Assembly: GCA_023136835.1 (NCBI GenBank)
Contig: JAGLQN010000054.1
Location: 1-33,774, forward strand
Reading direction: 5' to 3'
Length of the DNA: 33,774 bases
DNA from: Candidatus Omnitrophota bacterium
GTDB taxonomy: Bacteria; Omnitrophota; Gorgyraeia; Zapsychrales; Zapsychraceae
The stretch's first letter is position 1. The number at the start of each line of letters is the position of its first letter. Below the pieces are notes generated by a model. The model was not told the DNA's origin. It saw only the letters and a list, made by a program, of their open reading frames with translations, and ran no database searches. A program made the translations under genes and the position numbers. Below are positions 16,048-23,582 of the stretch, piece by piece.

Positions 16048-16358
16048 TTGTTAGGTCGCTCCATATATTTCTTAATCCATGTCACAGCTTCAGATATTGC
16101 TGCGATGTTAGTATTCATTGTTGATAAATTGCGGTTCGTTTCGTTCACTTTTGAAAACAGAATGTCTACTTTTTCATTTGTATCTTCTAGTTTTTCGTTC
16201 AAAATATCCTTTTGCTGATTTATATTCTGATTAATCCTGAAATGTTCACGTATGTCCCACCGGTAATATATCCCTAATCCCGTAAACAGGAATACAAACA
16301 CCACAGCAGAGATTATACTCACACCCTCAAATTCAACCGGGACGAAATCTGGAAACAT
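16044..16358 (-). CDS. Membrane-anchored coiled-coil protein
   Basis: 104 residues from ATG at 16358, preceded by GAGGGG about 10 nt upstream; ATG at 16376 is an alternative without SD. An N-terminal transmembrane helix (IISAVVFVFLFTGLGIYY) is followed by a coiled coil of about 60 residues (LNEKLEDTNEKVDILFSKVN). One helix plus a long coil recalls XhlA-type phage lysis accessory proteins and also spanin-like bridges, though the order of parts differs from XhlA. First gene of the late accessory operon; a TATA box at 16392-16400 fits its leader. Confidence 0.6.
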   Translation of the reverse strand: MFPDFVPVEFEGVSIISAVVFVFLFTGLGIYYRWDIREHFRINQNINQQKDILNEKLEDTNEKVDILFSKVNETNRNLSTMNTNIAAISEAVTWIKKYMERPNK

Positions 16359-16376
16359 TTTAGACTGGCCCCTCAT

Positions 16377-16574
16377 ATGATTGGTCTTGAACTTTATATT
16401 GTGTCTGTTCTGTGTAGTTGTGTGTTGTGGACATTATTACTCATTCCTATAAACAATTGCTATACACGTATATTATTATCATCGACGATATATATAATAT
16501 TGTTTATATCCTTGGAATGAATTAATAATTATGTTCCTATCTGCCCTGAAAATCCTTTAACTATTCTGAAATCC
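16377..16574 (-). promoter_or_regulatory. Intergenic promoter region before the lysis/surface cassette
   Basis: This 198-nt gap is the longest in the structural region. On the minus strand it holds three TATA-like sequences: ATTATATATA near 16488-16498, TTTATAGG near 16447-16454, and AATATAAAG at 16392-16400. The last would start transcription near 16371, giving a short leader that carries the GAGGGG for ATG 16358. A small inverted repeat TATAC-AC-GTATA lies at 16461-16472. No convincing ORF is present. Confidence 0.5.
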
Positions 16575-17147
16575 TTAATATCCTTGTATCGAAACTGTAC
16601 CAAGCCGGCTCATTTTCCAACGTGTATCCCAGTGCAATATAACAGGTTCGTTAGTAACCTCATCCGCACTAGCCGCAATTCTTCTAAGTCTCCATTGTAT
16701 ATTTTGACCTGCGACCATTGTGGTTGCATCACATTCAAAAGAGATAATATTTGCATACCATGCGTCTGTTGTAGTCAACGTAACTTCACTTGTGATTGTT
16801 TCTTGTATTGTATCAGGTATTATATGTAAGATATCTTCTGATTGCCATTCCATCTGAAACTGATATTTATCACCGATATCTTCTGCACCAGTTGTAGCAG
16901 TTATAGCCACAAAATAAGGATCAGATGAACCGTCCCATGTGTGTGGTACCCTCATTCTAAATAATAATTCTTCAAAGGGTTTTGCAGGTGTCTCCCAAAT
17001 ATCCATTGAGTAACCTCTGAATAAACCACGATTAACTAATGTAGGAATACCTTTGTCGTTTGAATAATTCTCATCTAGGAACGGATGTCTTGAATCCCAA
17101 GATGGAGAAAATATTTTACTTTTGATAAATTCATCCACTGCACTCAC
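16575..17147 (-). CDS. Virion-associated structural protein
   Basis: 190 residues. GTG at 17147 overlaps the preceding TGA (GTGA); GTG at 17138 with GGAGTGA upstream is an alternative. The protein is beta-rich, with the block DPYFVAITATTGAEDIGDKY (about 80-99) followed by FQMEWQSEDILHIIPD and a C-terminal ILHWDTRWKMSRLG. This DKYQFQ-type block recurs in small head or tail accessory proteins of tailed phages. No enzymatic motif is visible. Last gene of the head operon before the 198-nt gap. Confidence 0.6.
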   Translation of the reverse strand: MSAVDEFIKSKIFSPSWDSRHPFLDENYSNDKGIPTLVNRGLFRGYSMDIWETPAKPFEELLFRMRVPHTWDGSSDPYFVAITATTGAEDIGDKYQFQMEWQSEDILHIIPDTIQETITSEVTLTTTDAWYANIISFECDATTMVAGQNIQWRLRRIAASADEVTNEPVILHWDTRWKMSRLGTVSIQGY

Positions 17148-17455
17148 TCCGAATATGTGACGGTCAGTGCCCCTGATGTGCTGCCGGTCCTTATCGCCTT
17201 AAAGTTGGCAATATCAGAAGCACTATAAAGGTTAATCTGGTCTCCCACTTCTACCAGGTGACCTACAGAAGCTGTTGGATCCGATCCATCCTTACGAACA
17301 CGAATCTGCGCAGTTTCAAGGGTCATCTCTGCTTTTGTGGCATCTACATACGTTCCTAAAGTAAGTCCGATGGCACTATCTGCCACAGTAATTACTTCAT
17401 CATCAAATGCACTATACCCTCCCCCAACGGTTACGTTTCTTTTTACTGACATCAT
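17144..17455 (-). CDS. Small beta-rich virion protein
   Basis: 103 residues. Its ATG overlaps the TGA of the upstream gene. The pattern AEMTLETAQIRVRKDGSDPT, then VGHLVEVGDQINLYSASDIANF and KAIRTGSTSGALTVTY matches a small beta-sandwich family widespread in tailed phages near capsid genes. The family is usually annotated only as hypothetical. The tight overlap with genes on both sides indicates co-translation with the other structural proteins. Confidence 0.65.
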   Translation of the reverse strand: MMSVKRNVTVGGGYSAFDDEVITVADSAIGLTLGTYVDATKAEMTLETAQIRVRKDGSDPTASVGHLVEVGDQINLYSASDIANFKAIRTGSTSGALTVTYSE

Positions 17456-17979
17456 ACCACCACATAATAAATATAATATTTTCCAACCATATTTGCAGCG
17501 GTTTCAACCAATATTTTACCTGTGATGTGGTCGTTTGTGCCCCCATTAGCATCACACCGGTGTACATTTTCAGTAGCATTTGTACCACTAACTCCAGCAC
17601 TTAGGCTTGAATATACCGCATCAGCATTTAAGTCAACCCCATCAAGAATAGTATCTCCTGTTGCTGTGGCATTAGCAACCACATCTACATCCATAACCGC
17701 TGTAGCAGTGCCTCCTACCGTGGTAACATCAACCACTACCTGCAATACATGTATAGCGGTTGATTCCGGATTCTGCCATGCAAAAGCAATGGCATCTGCA
17801 ATCCCAGCAGTCAAGTCACCTTTGGCAACTTTTACGGCTCCAGCATTCACTGCCAAAAGTGCAGCAATTTGAGTATCTATTATATCCATATTTAAGCCAA
17901 GATCAGTATCAAGTACCGAATGACCTCTGGAAAATTTTGTTAGACCTATATTTGGAGTAGTTGAACTTACACCAGCCAT
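17452..17979 (-). CDS. Virion structural protein, Ala/Val/Thr-rich
   Basis: 175 residues. The ATG overlaps the TAA of the upstream gene (TAATG), with AAGGTGG as SD. The N-terminus (NIGLTKFSRGHSVLDTDLGL) resembles the start of phage tail or head fiber proteins. The C-terminal 110 residues are beta-rich with Ala/Val/Thr/Gly repeats (TTVGGTATAVMDVDVVANAT) and end in hydrophobic KYYIYYVVV. The composition suits a trimeric surface fiber or head decoration. No specific family is recognised. Confidence 0.6.
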   Translation of the reverse strand: MAGVSSTTPNIGLTKFSRGHSVLDTDLGLNMDIIDTQIAALLAVNAGAVKVAKGDLTAGIADAIAFAWQNPESTAIHVLQVVVDVTTVGGTATAVMDVDVVANATATGDTILDGVDLNADAVYSSLSAGVSGTNATENVHRCDANGGTNDHITGKILVETAANMVGKYYIYYVVV

Positions 17980-18275
17980 TATACCACCTTGCGCTTCTTA
18001 CGTCCTTTCTTTTTTGGAACTGGAACATATACGGTGGTGTCTTTTAGATTATCCCATTTTCGACCATCAAACCGGTTTACACCGTCTACGTTGTCTGTAG
18101 ACGCGGGGGCACTTTCAGCCCCTACGTCCTGTTCTTCAACGACCAGAACATATCCTGCATCTACCCATGTTTTTATTATCTCAGGATCATTCATTTCAAA
18201 TACTTCACCACGTCGAATTGTGGGTCCTGGATTACCTACCCAGTCAATGCGATTCATACAGGATATGAGTCTCAT
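17979..18275 (-). CDS. Small head-region protein with basic tail
   Basis: 98 residues, ATG at 18275 with GAGGA upstream. Residues 10-50 (IRRGEVFEMNDPEIIKTWVD) suggest a small beta/alpha unit. A flexible acidic middle follows, then a strongly basic C-terminus (VPKKKGRKKRKVV). It follows the capsid gene directly, a place often held by a small head-associated protein, and the basic end could contact packaged DNA. The ordered part is not assigned to a family. Confidence 0.6.
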   Translation of the reverse strand: MRLISCMNRIDWVGNPGPTIRRGEVFEMNDPEIIKTWVDAGYVLVVEEQDVGAESAPASTDNVDGVNRFDGRKWDNLKDTTVYVPVPKKKGRKKRKVV

Positions 18276-18284
18276 TTGACTTCC

Positions 18285-19172
18285 TCAGATACCTGTTACG
18301 GTGCACACACATGCATCGTTGTCGCTTGAATCCAGGTGTTTGAATCTTTGGGTCATGGCCGCAACCTGTCTGATGTGTACCGGACTTGTCTCCGGATCAC
18401 CAATCACGAACACTCTATTGACTGGGGCCTGTGCTTCAACCAAATCAAAGAATCTCTTGTTTTCCTGTGATGCAATTGGAGTAACCATACCGGTCCCTGC
18501 TGTCAGGTCATTAGACTCTAAAACTTCACCACCTGCACCAAGTATCCTTTTCACCTGTGGCATTTCTTCCACGCCTGTAGTGGACAGACTGCCTTCAAGT
18601 TCTGCATACTGATCCCCATGTAGTGTGAGGTTGTACGCGCTTGATCTTATGTTGTCAGCCTTCAATTCTTTCTTTGCGTTTGTGGCTGCAAGTATAGCAT
18701 TTCCATAGGTATCGAATGATGCCCCAGCATAGGTATTACCTGCCACGGAATACAATCCATCAATTTCAACATTCGTACCGTCTGGTTTCCATGATTGGAT
18801 TCCGTTGGTATCCTGTTCAACTGAGATATTTGCGGCCATTTCAGCTGCAGAGTCTGACTCAATCTTTGTGCCGTTTGATGTCAGCATTTTCCAAGTTCTG
18901 GCATCGATGGTAATCTCTTGCTGCTGCACTGGGATCTTCAGCGTGTCGCTTGTGATATCCATTGTATCTGACTGATGTTCCTGTATCATATAGTCGGTAG
19001 ATGCCCCACCGGTTGCGGCGTAATTGAATGTTTCTACTGCGGTCAGACCAATACCTTTTCCACTGAGTTGTTTGTTGAGTGGTATTAGTTTTCTGATAAT
19101 ACTCTGACTTTTCAGGACGGGGACTATCTCACGATCAAGATGTTTTCCAATTGCTTCTAATGCGCTAACCAT
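18285..19172 (-). CDS. Major capsid protein (HK97 fold, encapsulin-like branch)
   Basis: 295 residues, ATG at 19172 with a GGTGTGA-type SD. The plan fits HK97-fold capsid proteins of the linocin/encapsulin-related branch. An N-terminal arm (VLKSQSIIRKLIPLNKQLSG) precedes the E-loop (TFNYAATGGASTDYMIQEHQ), the P-domain helix lies around TYGNAILAATNAKKELKADN, and the A-domain around LHGDQYAELEGSLS and RVFVIGDPETSPVHIR. It lies directly after the decoration protein and the protease-scaffold gene. No propeptide is apparent, since the scaffold is made by the upstream gene. Confidence 0.85.
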   Translation of the reverse strand: MVSALEAIGKHLDREIVPVLKSQSIIRKLIPLNKQLSGKGIGLTAVETFNYAATGGASTDYMIQEHQSDTMDITSDTLKIPVQQQEITIDARTWKMLTSNGTKIESDSAAEMAANISVEQDTNGIQSWKPDGTNVEIDGLYSVAGNTYAGASFDTYGNAILAATNAKKELKADNIRSSAYNLTLHGDQYAELEGSLSTTGVEEMPQVKRILGAGGEVLESNDLTAGTGMVTPIASQENKRFFDLVEAQAPVNRVFVIGDPETSPVHIRQVAAMTQRFKHLDSSDNDACVCTVTGI

Positions 19173-19177
19173 TTAAA

Positions 19178-19696
19178 TCACACCCCTATGAGAGTAATCC
19201 ACGCACGACCTGCGCCGGTTCTTGATTCGGCTGATCTTGCCACGACCGGGCCGTCAGCACCATATGTACCAGTGACGGCTTGCCCGTCTGTGATATTAGC
19301 TGCACCAGACGCTACAATTGTGATAGCTGCTGCCTTGCTGAATTTACCATCTGCGGCAAGAACAAGAGGCTCGCCTTTGACAATTGTTTCGGTGATGTAT
19401 GCGTACACTCTGCCTGGGCCATTGTACACTGGGACTGAATCACCGACTGCGTATGCTGTGAGTTGTGTCGCAGGTTTGAAATTGGGGTTTGCTTCTGCAT
19501 ACCCAAGAACACCGATCGCTGCGCCTGCTGCACCACACTCCTTTACATCGTGGTCATTCACATCGAATATTACAGCAACCCCAGGGAGCATCTTGACGGC
19601 TGTTGCGTTTGCGCCGATCTGTAGCTGTTCAGGTGCACGACTGAATGCCTGAACCACATCATTCACTGCTTCTTTGAATCCTATCTGTGGTGACAT
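19178..19696 (-). CDS. Capsid decoration / stabilising protein
   Basis: 172 residues from ATG at 19696, preceded by GAGGTG 5 nt upstream; a GTG at 19702 overlapping the previous stop is the alternative. The beta-rich sequence has GVLGYAEANPNFKPATQLTA, SVPVYNGPGRVYAYITETIV and a C-terminal SRTGAGRAWITLIGV. This order is like DUF2190-type head decoration proteins. Located between the protease-scaffold and the major capsid gene, as lambda gpD or similar proteins are. Confidence 0.72.
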   Translation of the reverse strand: MSPQIGFKEAVNDVVQAFSRAPEQLQIGANATAVKMLPGVAVIFDVNDHDVKECGAAGAAIGVLGYAEANPNFKPATQLTAYAVGDSVPVYNGPGRVYAYITETIVKGEPLVLAADGKFSKAAAITIVASGAANITDGQAVTGTYGADGPVVARSAESRTGAGRAWITLIGV

Positions 19697-19698
19697 TA

Positions 19699-20205
19699 TC
19701 ACACCTCATATCCTTTACCAGGGGTGTATACTCCAGTTGTTGCACCCGTCGATGTTATATCGCCATCGGTTCCAGATTCAGTGCCCGCCCCAGCACCAGC
19801 CTCATTGTTTGGCTGTGCGTCCTTGAGAGCGGATACCATACTCTGGATCTGTTCTATTGATGGTTTGGTCTCCAGGAACTTATCGGCAGGTTCGTCTTTC
19901 ATCACGCTTTTGAGTTCGGTAACGGCCCCATCAAACGCCTGTTTTTCGGTGATGGATGCGTCGTGTGCCTCAAGCGCAGATTTGATCGCGGTTTCCAGAT
20001 TATCAGCGGACTTAGAGATTATCTCGTCCTTTTCCTTGATAGTAGACTTCAAGTCTGTTATTTCGGTATCTTTCAGTTTACCGGACTCTACAAGCTGACT
20101 TTTTAGGTCAACTATTTCCGAACCAAGCGCCGTTGATTTCGTCTTGAGCGCTTCATTCTCTGATTTTAACGCCTCAATGGCGCCCTTATCGGTTTCGTCT
20201 GTCAT
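19699..20205 (-). CDS. Nested scaffold protein (in-frame internal start)
   Basis: The internal ATG at 20205 is codon 270 of the protease-scaffold gene and has AGAGGT 9 nt upstream. It would give a 168-residue protein that is almost all coiled coil (ALKSENEALKTKSTALGSEI) with a disordered Gly/Thr tail. Lambda makes its scaffold Nu3 in the same way from inside gene C. The SD and ATG are seen; production of a separate product is inferred. Confidence 0.55.
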   Translation of the reverse strand: MTDETDKGAIEALKSENEALKTKSTALGSEIVDLKSQLVESGKLKDTEITDLKSTIKEKDEIISKSADNLETAIKSALEAHDASITEKQAFDGAVTELKSVMKDEPADKFLETKPSIEQIQSMVSALKDAQPNNEAGAGAGTESGTDGDITSTGATTGVYTPGKGYEV

Positions 20206-21012
20206 AATTTCTGTACCTCTGGTACTTGTTAGTTCTAAATTTGAATTTTGAGTATTTATATGAGGGTTAGATTCGTCTGTTGATACAGTAATTTCTACGG
20301 TATGGGCTGGTTCAATATCTACTAGGTATTCATCGCCGATTTTCATCTCTGAATCATGTTCAAAAATGTAATATGTTCCGAGACCCATATATCCAATATT
20401 ATCTGCTAATCTCTGTTTAAAAAGATCGGTGTCTAGCATTTCGTTTTGTTCTAAGTATATTGTTTCATCCCTAATTTTTACCATGTTTTCGCTATTGTTC
20501 TTGACGGCAACATCAACTTTGATATAGTCGTTTGAGTCAGATCCAACTAATGCAGATGCGATGAGTTCCCCACACCCTGCCCCCATATCACAGGCAGGTT
20601 TCTCAGGATAGACTACAAGCGTTATACCAGTCCCTTTGAGCTTCGTGACATTTCCGTTTTTGTCTGTGGTGATTGAGGTTGATTCCTGGGATACACCACG
20701 GTAAGCTGGGCTCTGGACTATACTCATTGCCTCGTCTGATAGACCTATAATCTCCGCATATGCAAATGGAGAATCATACCACGTCTTTGAGATTAATCCC
20801 TTTTCTTTGACTTTGTGGTTGACGGTGACTATCCCGCCCTGCCAAGTGGTGTGGTCGTTTTCCAGTGCCTCTGATGTGATAGTGAATTTCTTACCCGCAC
20901 CATTAAACGCAGTGGTACCGTCTTTCACGAAAGGAATAGTAATAGAATTGTCTTTGACATCTGGTTTGGTGGACATCATCGACTGTAGATTGACTGTAGA
21001 TGAATCTGGCAT
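19699..21012 (-). CDS. Prohead protease fused to scaffold
   Basis: 437 residues. The N-terminal half (1-200) looks like a phage prohead serine protease: NDHTTWQGGIVTVNHKVKEK puts the likely catalytic His at 66, and SPAYRGVSQESTSI puts a Ser at 108. A Cys pair (CDMGAGC) near residue 140 is unusual. From about residue 265 on, the protein is a coiled-coil scaffold (KSENEALKTKSTALGSEIVD) with a flexible end. It would form the inner core of the procapsid and then digest it. The ATG at 21012 has no SD but a TATA box about 27 nt upstream, so its transcript is probably leaderless. Confidence 0.8.
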   Translation of the reverse strand: MPDSSTVNLQSMMSTKPDVKDNSITIPFVKDGTTAFNGAGKKFTITSEALENDHTTWQGGIVTVNHKVKEKGLISKTWYDSPFAYAEIIGLSDEAMSIVQSPAYRGVSQESTSITTDKNGNVTKLKGTGITLVVYPEKPACDMGAGCGELIASALVGSDSNDYIKVDVAVKNNSENMVKIRDETIYLEQNEMLDTDLFKQRLADNIGYMGLGTYYIFEHDSEMKIGDEYLVDIEPAHTVEITVSTDESNPHINTQNSNLELTSTRGTEIMTDETDKGAIEALKSENEALKTKSTALGSEIVDLKSQLVESGKLKDTEITDLKSTIKEKDEIISKSADNLETAIKSALEAHDASITEKQAFDGAVTELKSVMKDEPADKFLETKPSIEQIQSMVSALKDAQPNNEAGAGAGTESGTDGDITSTGATTGVYTPGKGYEV

Positions 21013-21033
21013 AGATTACATTATGTAAAAAAA

Positions 21034-21042
21034 GTATTTAAA
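21034..21042 (-). promoter_or_regulatory. TATA box of the capsid operon
   Basis: The minus strand reads TTTAAATAC, centred about 26-28 nt before ATG 21012, which lacks an SD. This fits a leaderless archaeal promoter for protease-scaffold, decoration and capsid genes. Confidence 0.6.
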
Positions 21043-21048
21043 CCGAAG

Positions 21049-21837
21049 TTAGAGTTCTACTTCAGGCAGGGCCCATTCTCCCTCTTCAAACTTCAACCCA
21101 GCATCATTCTTCAAGTCTTCATAATGGGATTCGGGGGTATCTAAGTTAGGATCATCAAAGTAATCTATTGATCGGTGTCGACAGTTGGGTTCAGATAATA
21201 GTTCCCTGGCATAGTCACTTTGATCTGTACCGTATTCATAGATATTACCCACAACCGCAACATGCCAGGGCCTGGATCGTTCATCTGCGGGGCCAGAGAA
21301 CCGCCAGCGCTTTATCCCTTTCGCCTGTCTTGCTTCTGCCCTGCCATTCTCAAGAGCGTTATGTGTGGTGGTTCGTGCCAGCATATCAGCGTATGCTTGG
21401 GGGTTCGTTGTATACTTTCTGGTGATGGTATTTTCAACTTTTCGCAGTCGGCCATCTTTCCCTACTTTGATGATTGAGCGTTTTTTACCCACATTATCTA
21501 TGACAACTTTGCCGTCCGGACCAAAAACATCACTAATAAATGGCCGTATCTCTTTTGCGATATTCTTGTTCAAAACACCTTCTGCTTGGAGTTCCAAGAT
21601 ACGATCAATTACCTGTTTTCCAATTGCTGAATTAAACTCTGCCATGTAACCAGTCGTTGTTGCAGCAAGTTTTTCAATGGTTTTTTTCTGTTTTGGAGTT
21701 ATTGTTCCTCCACTTTCTTGTTTCCAACCCACAACGAATGATGCAGACAATCCAACGGCTAACACACCAGCTTGTTTTTCTGTAAGATGGTTCAGTTCTT
21801 CATTAAGTTGTCCCTCAAATTGATCGTCGTATGGCAT
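21049..21837 (-). CDS. Minor head protein, Mu gpF-like
   Basis: 262 residues, ATG at 21837, 2 nt after the portal gene stop. The C-terminal half has the Mu gpF/SPP1 gp7 signature: ARTTTHNALENGRAEARQAK (154-173), WRFSGPADERSRPWHVAVVG (178-197) and a Cys/His end EPNCRHRS (216-223) that may bind metal. The N-terminal half is helical. Such proteins associate with the portal and take part in head morphogenesis or DNA ejection. Portal-gpF-protease-capsid is the usual order. Confidence 0.88.
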   Translation of the reverse strand: MPYDDQFEGQLNEELNHLTEKQAGVLAVGLSASFVVGWKQESGGTITPKQKKTIEKLAATTTGYMAEFNSAIGKQVIDRILELQAEGVLNKNIAKEIRPFISDVFGPDGKVVIDNVGKKRSIIKVGKDGRLRKVENTITRKYTTNPQAYADMLARTTTHNALENGRAEARQAKGIKRWRFSGPADERSRPWHVAVVGNIYEYGTDQSDYARELLSEPNCRHRSIDYFDDPNLDTPESHYEDLKNDAGLKFEEGEWALPEVEL

Positions 21838-21839
21838 GA

Positions 21840-23543
21840 TTATCCCAAAAGTGTGGTGATGTTCTTTTTGGCGGTTTTATAGGCATCTATGAGTTCTTTA
21901 GTAAGTTTTTCTTCACCTGGACTGATTTCTGGCTCATCTTCATCTAAACTCTGCATTCCAAACATCCCGGCACCGCCCACTTCATCAAATTTATCAAGGT
22001 CAAGGTTGGTAATATCCCGCTCATCTGCAAGCATTTGTATGTCTGCCCGGGATGCTCCGATTTTCTTAGCCACTTCCAACATCTGCATGTTTATAAGAGC
22101 AGTCTGTGCAACGTTCAACGCATCTGTTACATCACCGGTATCAAGCATGAAATGTGGCGCAGCCTCTTCAAATGTGAATTTGCCTTTTTCTACTGTGCCG
22201 TCCTTGTTTGTAATCTCATAATCCCAACTACCATCTTCAAAACGCTCCCTAATAAGTTCATCTGCGATCTTGTGATAGTCCATCCTGGCACCAGCATAAG
22301 CATTGTTGAACAGGTCGCCTATTGTTCGTGTGGTTGCCAGCTCTGCCCCCCTGGCCATGATAAGTGATATAGGGAATCCAAAAGACTGCCCAATATCTTC
22401 ATTCAGCAGGTCGATCATTGTTTTTATGAAAGCTGGTGAAATGCTTCGCCCGGATTCTATTACCTGGAGCTCCTTGTCGGGGCCTGATGCGAACACACCC
22501 CCTTCAGTTCGATATCTTACAATATTATTGACGTCGTTTGTGGCGGAGGTGACCCAAGCGTTATATGCAGCTGTCATGGCTGCGTATTTTTCAGGGTCGG
22601 TGGTTGACAGTCCGTCGGCTGGCTTTTCAGGGACAGTAGATAGAAATTGTTTTATACCATCCACTGTAGTTTCAGTGACTATTCCATTTTTGATATGCAG
22701 GAATGGCAGTAATACTGAAAATATGTAGTTTGGGCCGTTTGCAAGGATTAGCCGTTTCAACCAGATCGCCAAAATTGCTCTATCCATGGGAGCAGGTGAA
22801 TTAATCTTAACTCGATGCATGGCTATGACTTTGTTGGCCCCGTCTACCCGCAGATTATCAATATCAGAGATGCCGTATTTATCGACGGTCTCATCCCAAA
22901 TCTTTTTTGCCCCAGTCTCTTCGACCACACCTGGAATATATTTTAACCCGTCTGGGATGAACCACGAATTATACTCGGTAGTGTCAGCATCGTCTGTCCA
23001 GATGTTCGCTGAATCAATCTGCTGGTGATATGCTACGATTGAGGAATCCCAAATATCCTCATATACCCGCATTGCTCGTGGTTCCAAGCGTTGTAGGCGT
23101 GATACTGTGTCCTCTTCATAGTCCTTGCGCCTGTAGGAGTGACCGTGTTTGATGGCATAGTCCTCAAAATCGTCCCTGAATGCAGCCATTAATTCTATTC
23201 CATCGATGAATTCTTTAATTTCATCGATCATGAGTGCATGTTTTTTATTGTCTTTTGTCTCAATCGTATAATCTGCAAGAATGATATTCTTCAAAAACGG
23301 TGTGATTATCCCAGAAACCAACGGGTCCACATTATATGCCTCTTCTCGCATGGTAGGGGATACTTCCCAAGATGAGCCGTTTGGCAGCTTCTTTTTTGTG
23401 TCAGTAATCCAGTTCATAGTTTTTGTGAACTGATCAAACGCTGCCTCACCTGTCCCGGCGCCGATTGACTCCGCTGGTTCGGTCGAAACGATATCAGATA
23501 TGTGCGGTTGTGTGGAAAATATACTTTTGAGTTGATCAAACAT
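21840..23543 (-). CDS. Portal protein
   Basis: 567 residues, the size of tailed-phage portals. It begins with a low-complexity segment, then a wing/stem plan: NVDPLVSGIITPFLKNIILA near residue 70, HGHSYRRKDY near 135, a central region with INSPAPMDRAILAIWLKRLI near 250, and the stem/tunnel-loop region SFGFPISLIMARGAELATTR near 395. The C-terminus is acidic (DEDEPEISPGEE). It lies just after the large terminase. The ATG at 23543 has a TATA box centred about 28 nt upstream and no SD, so it too is probably leaderless. Confidence 0.9.
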   Translation of the reverse strand: MFDQLKSIFSTQPHISDIVSTEPAESIGAGTGEAAFDQFTKTMNWITDTKKKLPNGSSWEVSPTMREEAYNVDPLVSGIITPFLKNIILADYTIETKDNKKHALMIDEIKEFIDGIELMAAFRDDFEDYAIKHGHSYRRKDYEEDTVSRLQRLEPRAMRVYEDIWDSSIVAYHQQIDSANIWTDDADTTEYNSWFIPDGLKYIPGVVEETGAKKIWDETVDKYGISDIDNLRVDGANKVIAMHRVKINSPAPMDRAILAIWLKRLILANGPNYIFSVLLPFLHIKNGIVTETTVDGIKQFLSTVPEKPADGLSTTDPEKYAAMTAAYNAWVTSATNDVNNIVRYRTEGGVFASGPDKELQVIESGRSISPAFIKTMIDLLNEDIGQSFGFPISLIMARGAELATTRTIGDLFNNAYAGARMDYHKIADELIRERFEDGSWDYEITNKDGTVEKGKFTFEEAAPHFMLDTGDVTDALNVAQTALINMQMLEVAKKIGASRADIQMLADERDITNLDLDKFDEVGGAGMFGMQSLDEDEPEISPGEEKLTKELIDAYKTAKKNITTLLG

Positions 23544-23562
23544 AATAGTTGAATATAGTTTG

Positions 23563-23577
23563 AAAATATATATAATA
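23563..23577 (-). promoter_or_regulatory. TATA box of the portal gene
   Basis: The minus strand holds ATTATATATATTTTC, centred about 28 nt upstream of ATG 23543, which has no SD. It lies at the boundary with the terminase gene, whose stop is at 23583. Confidence 0.6.
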
Positions 23578-23582
23578 TGAGG

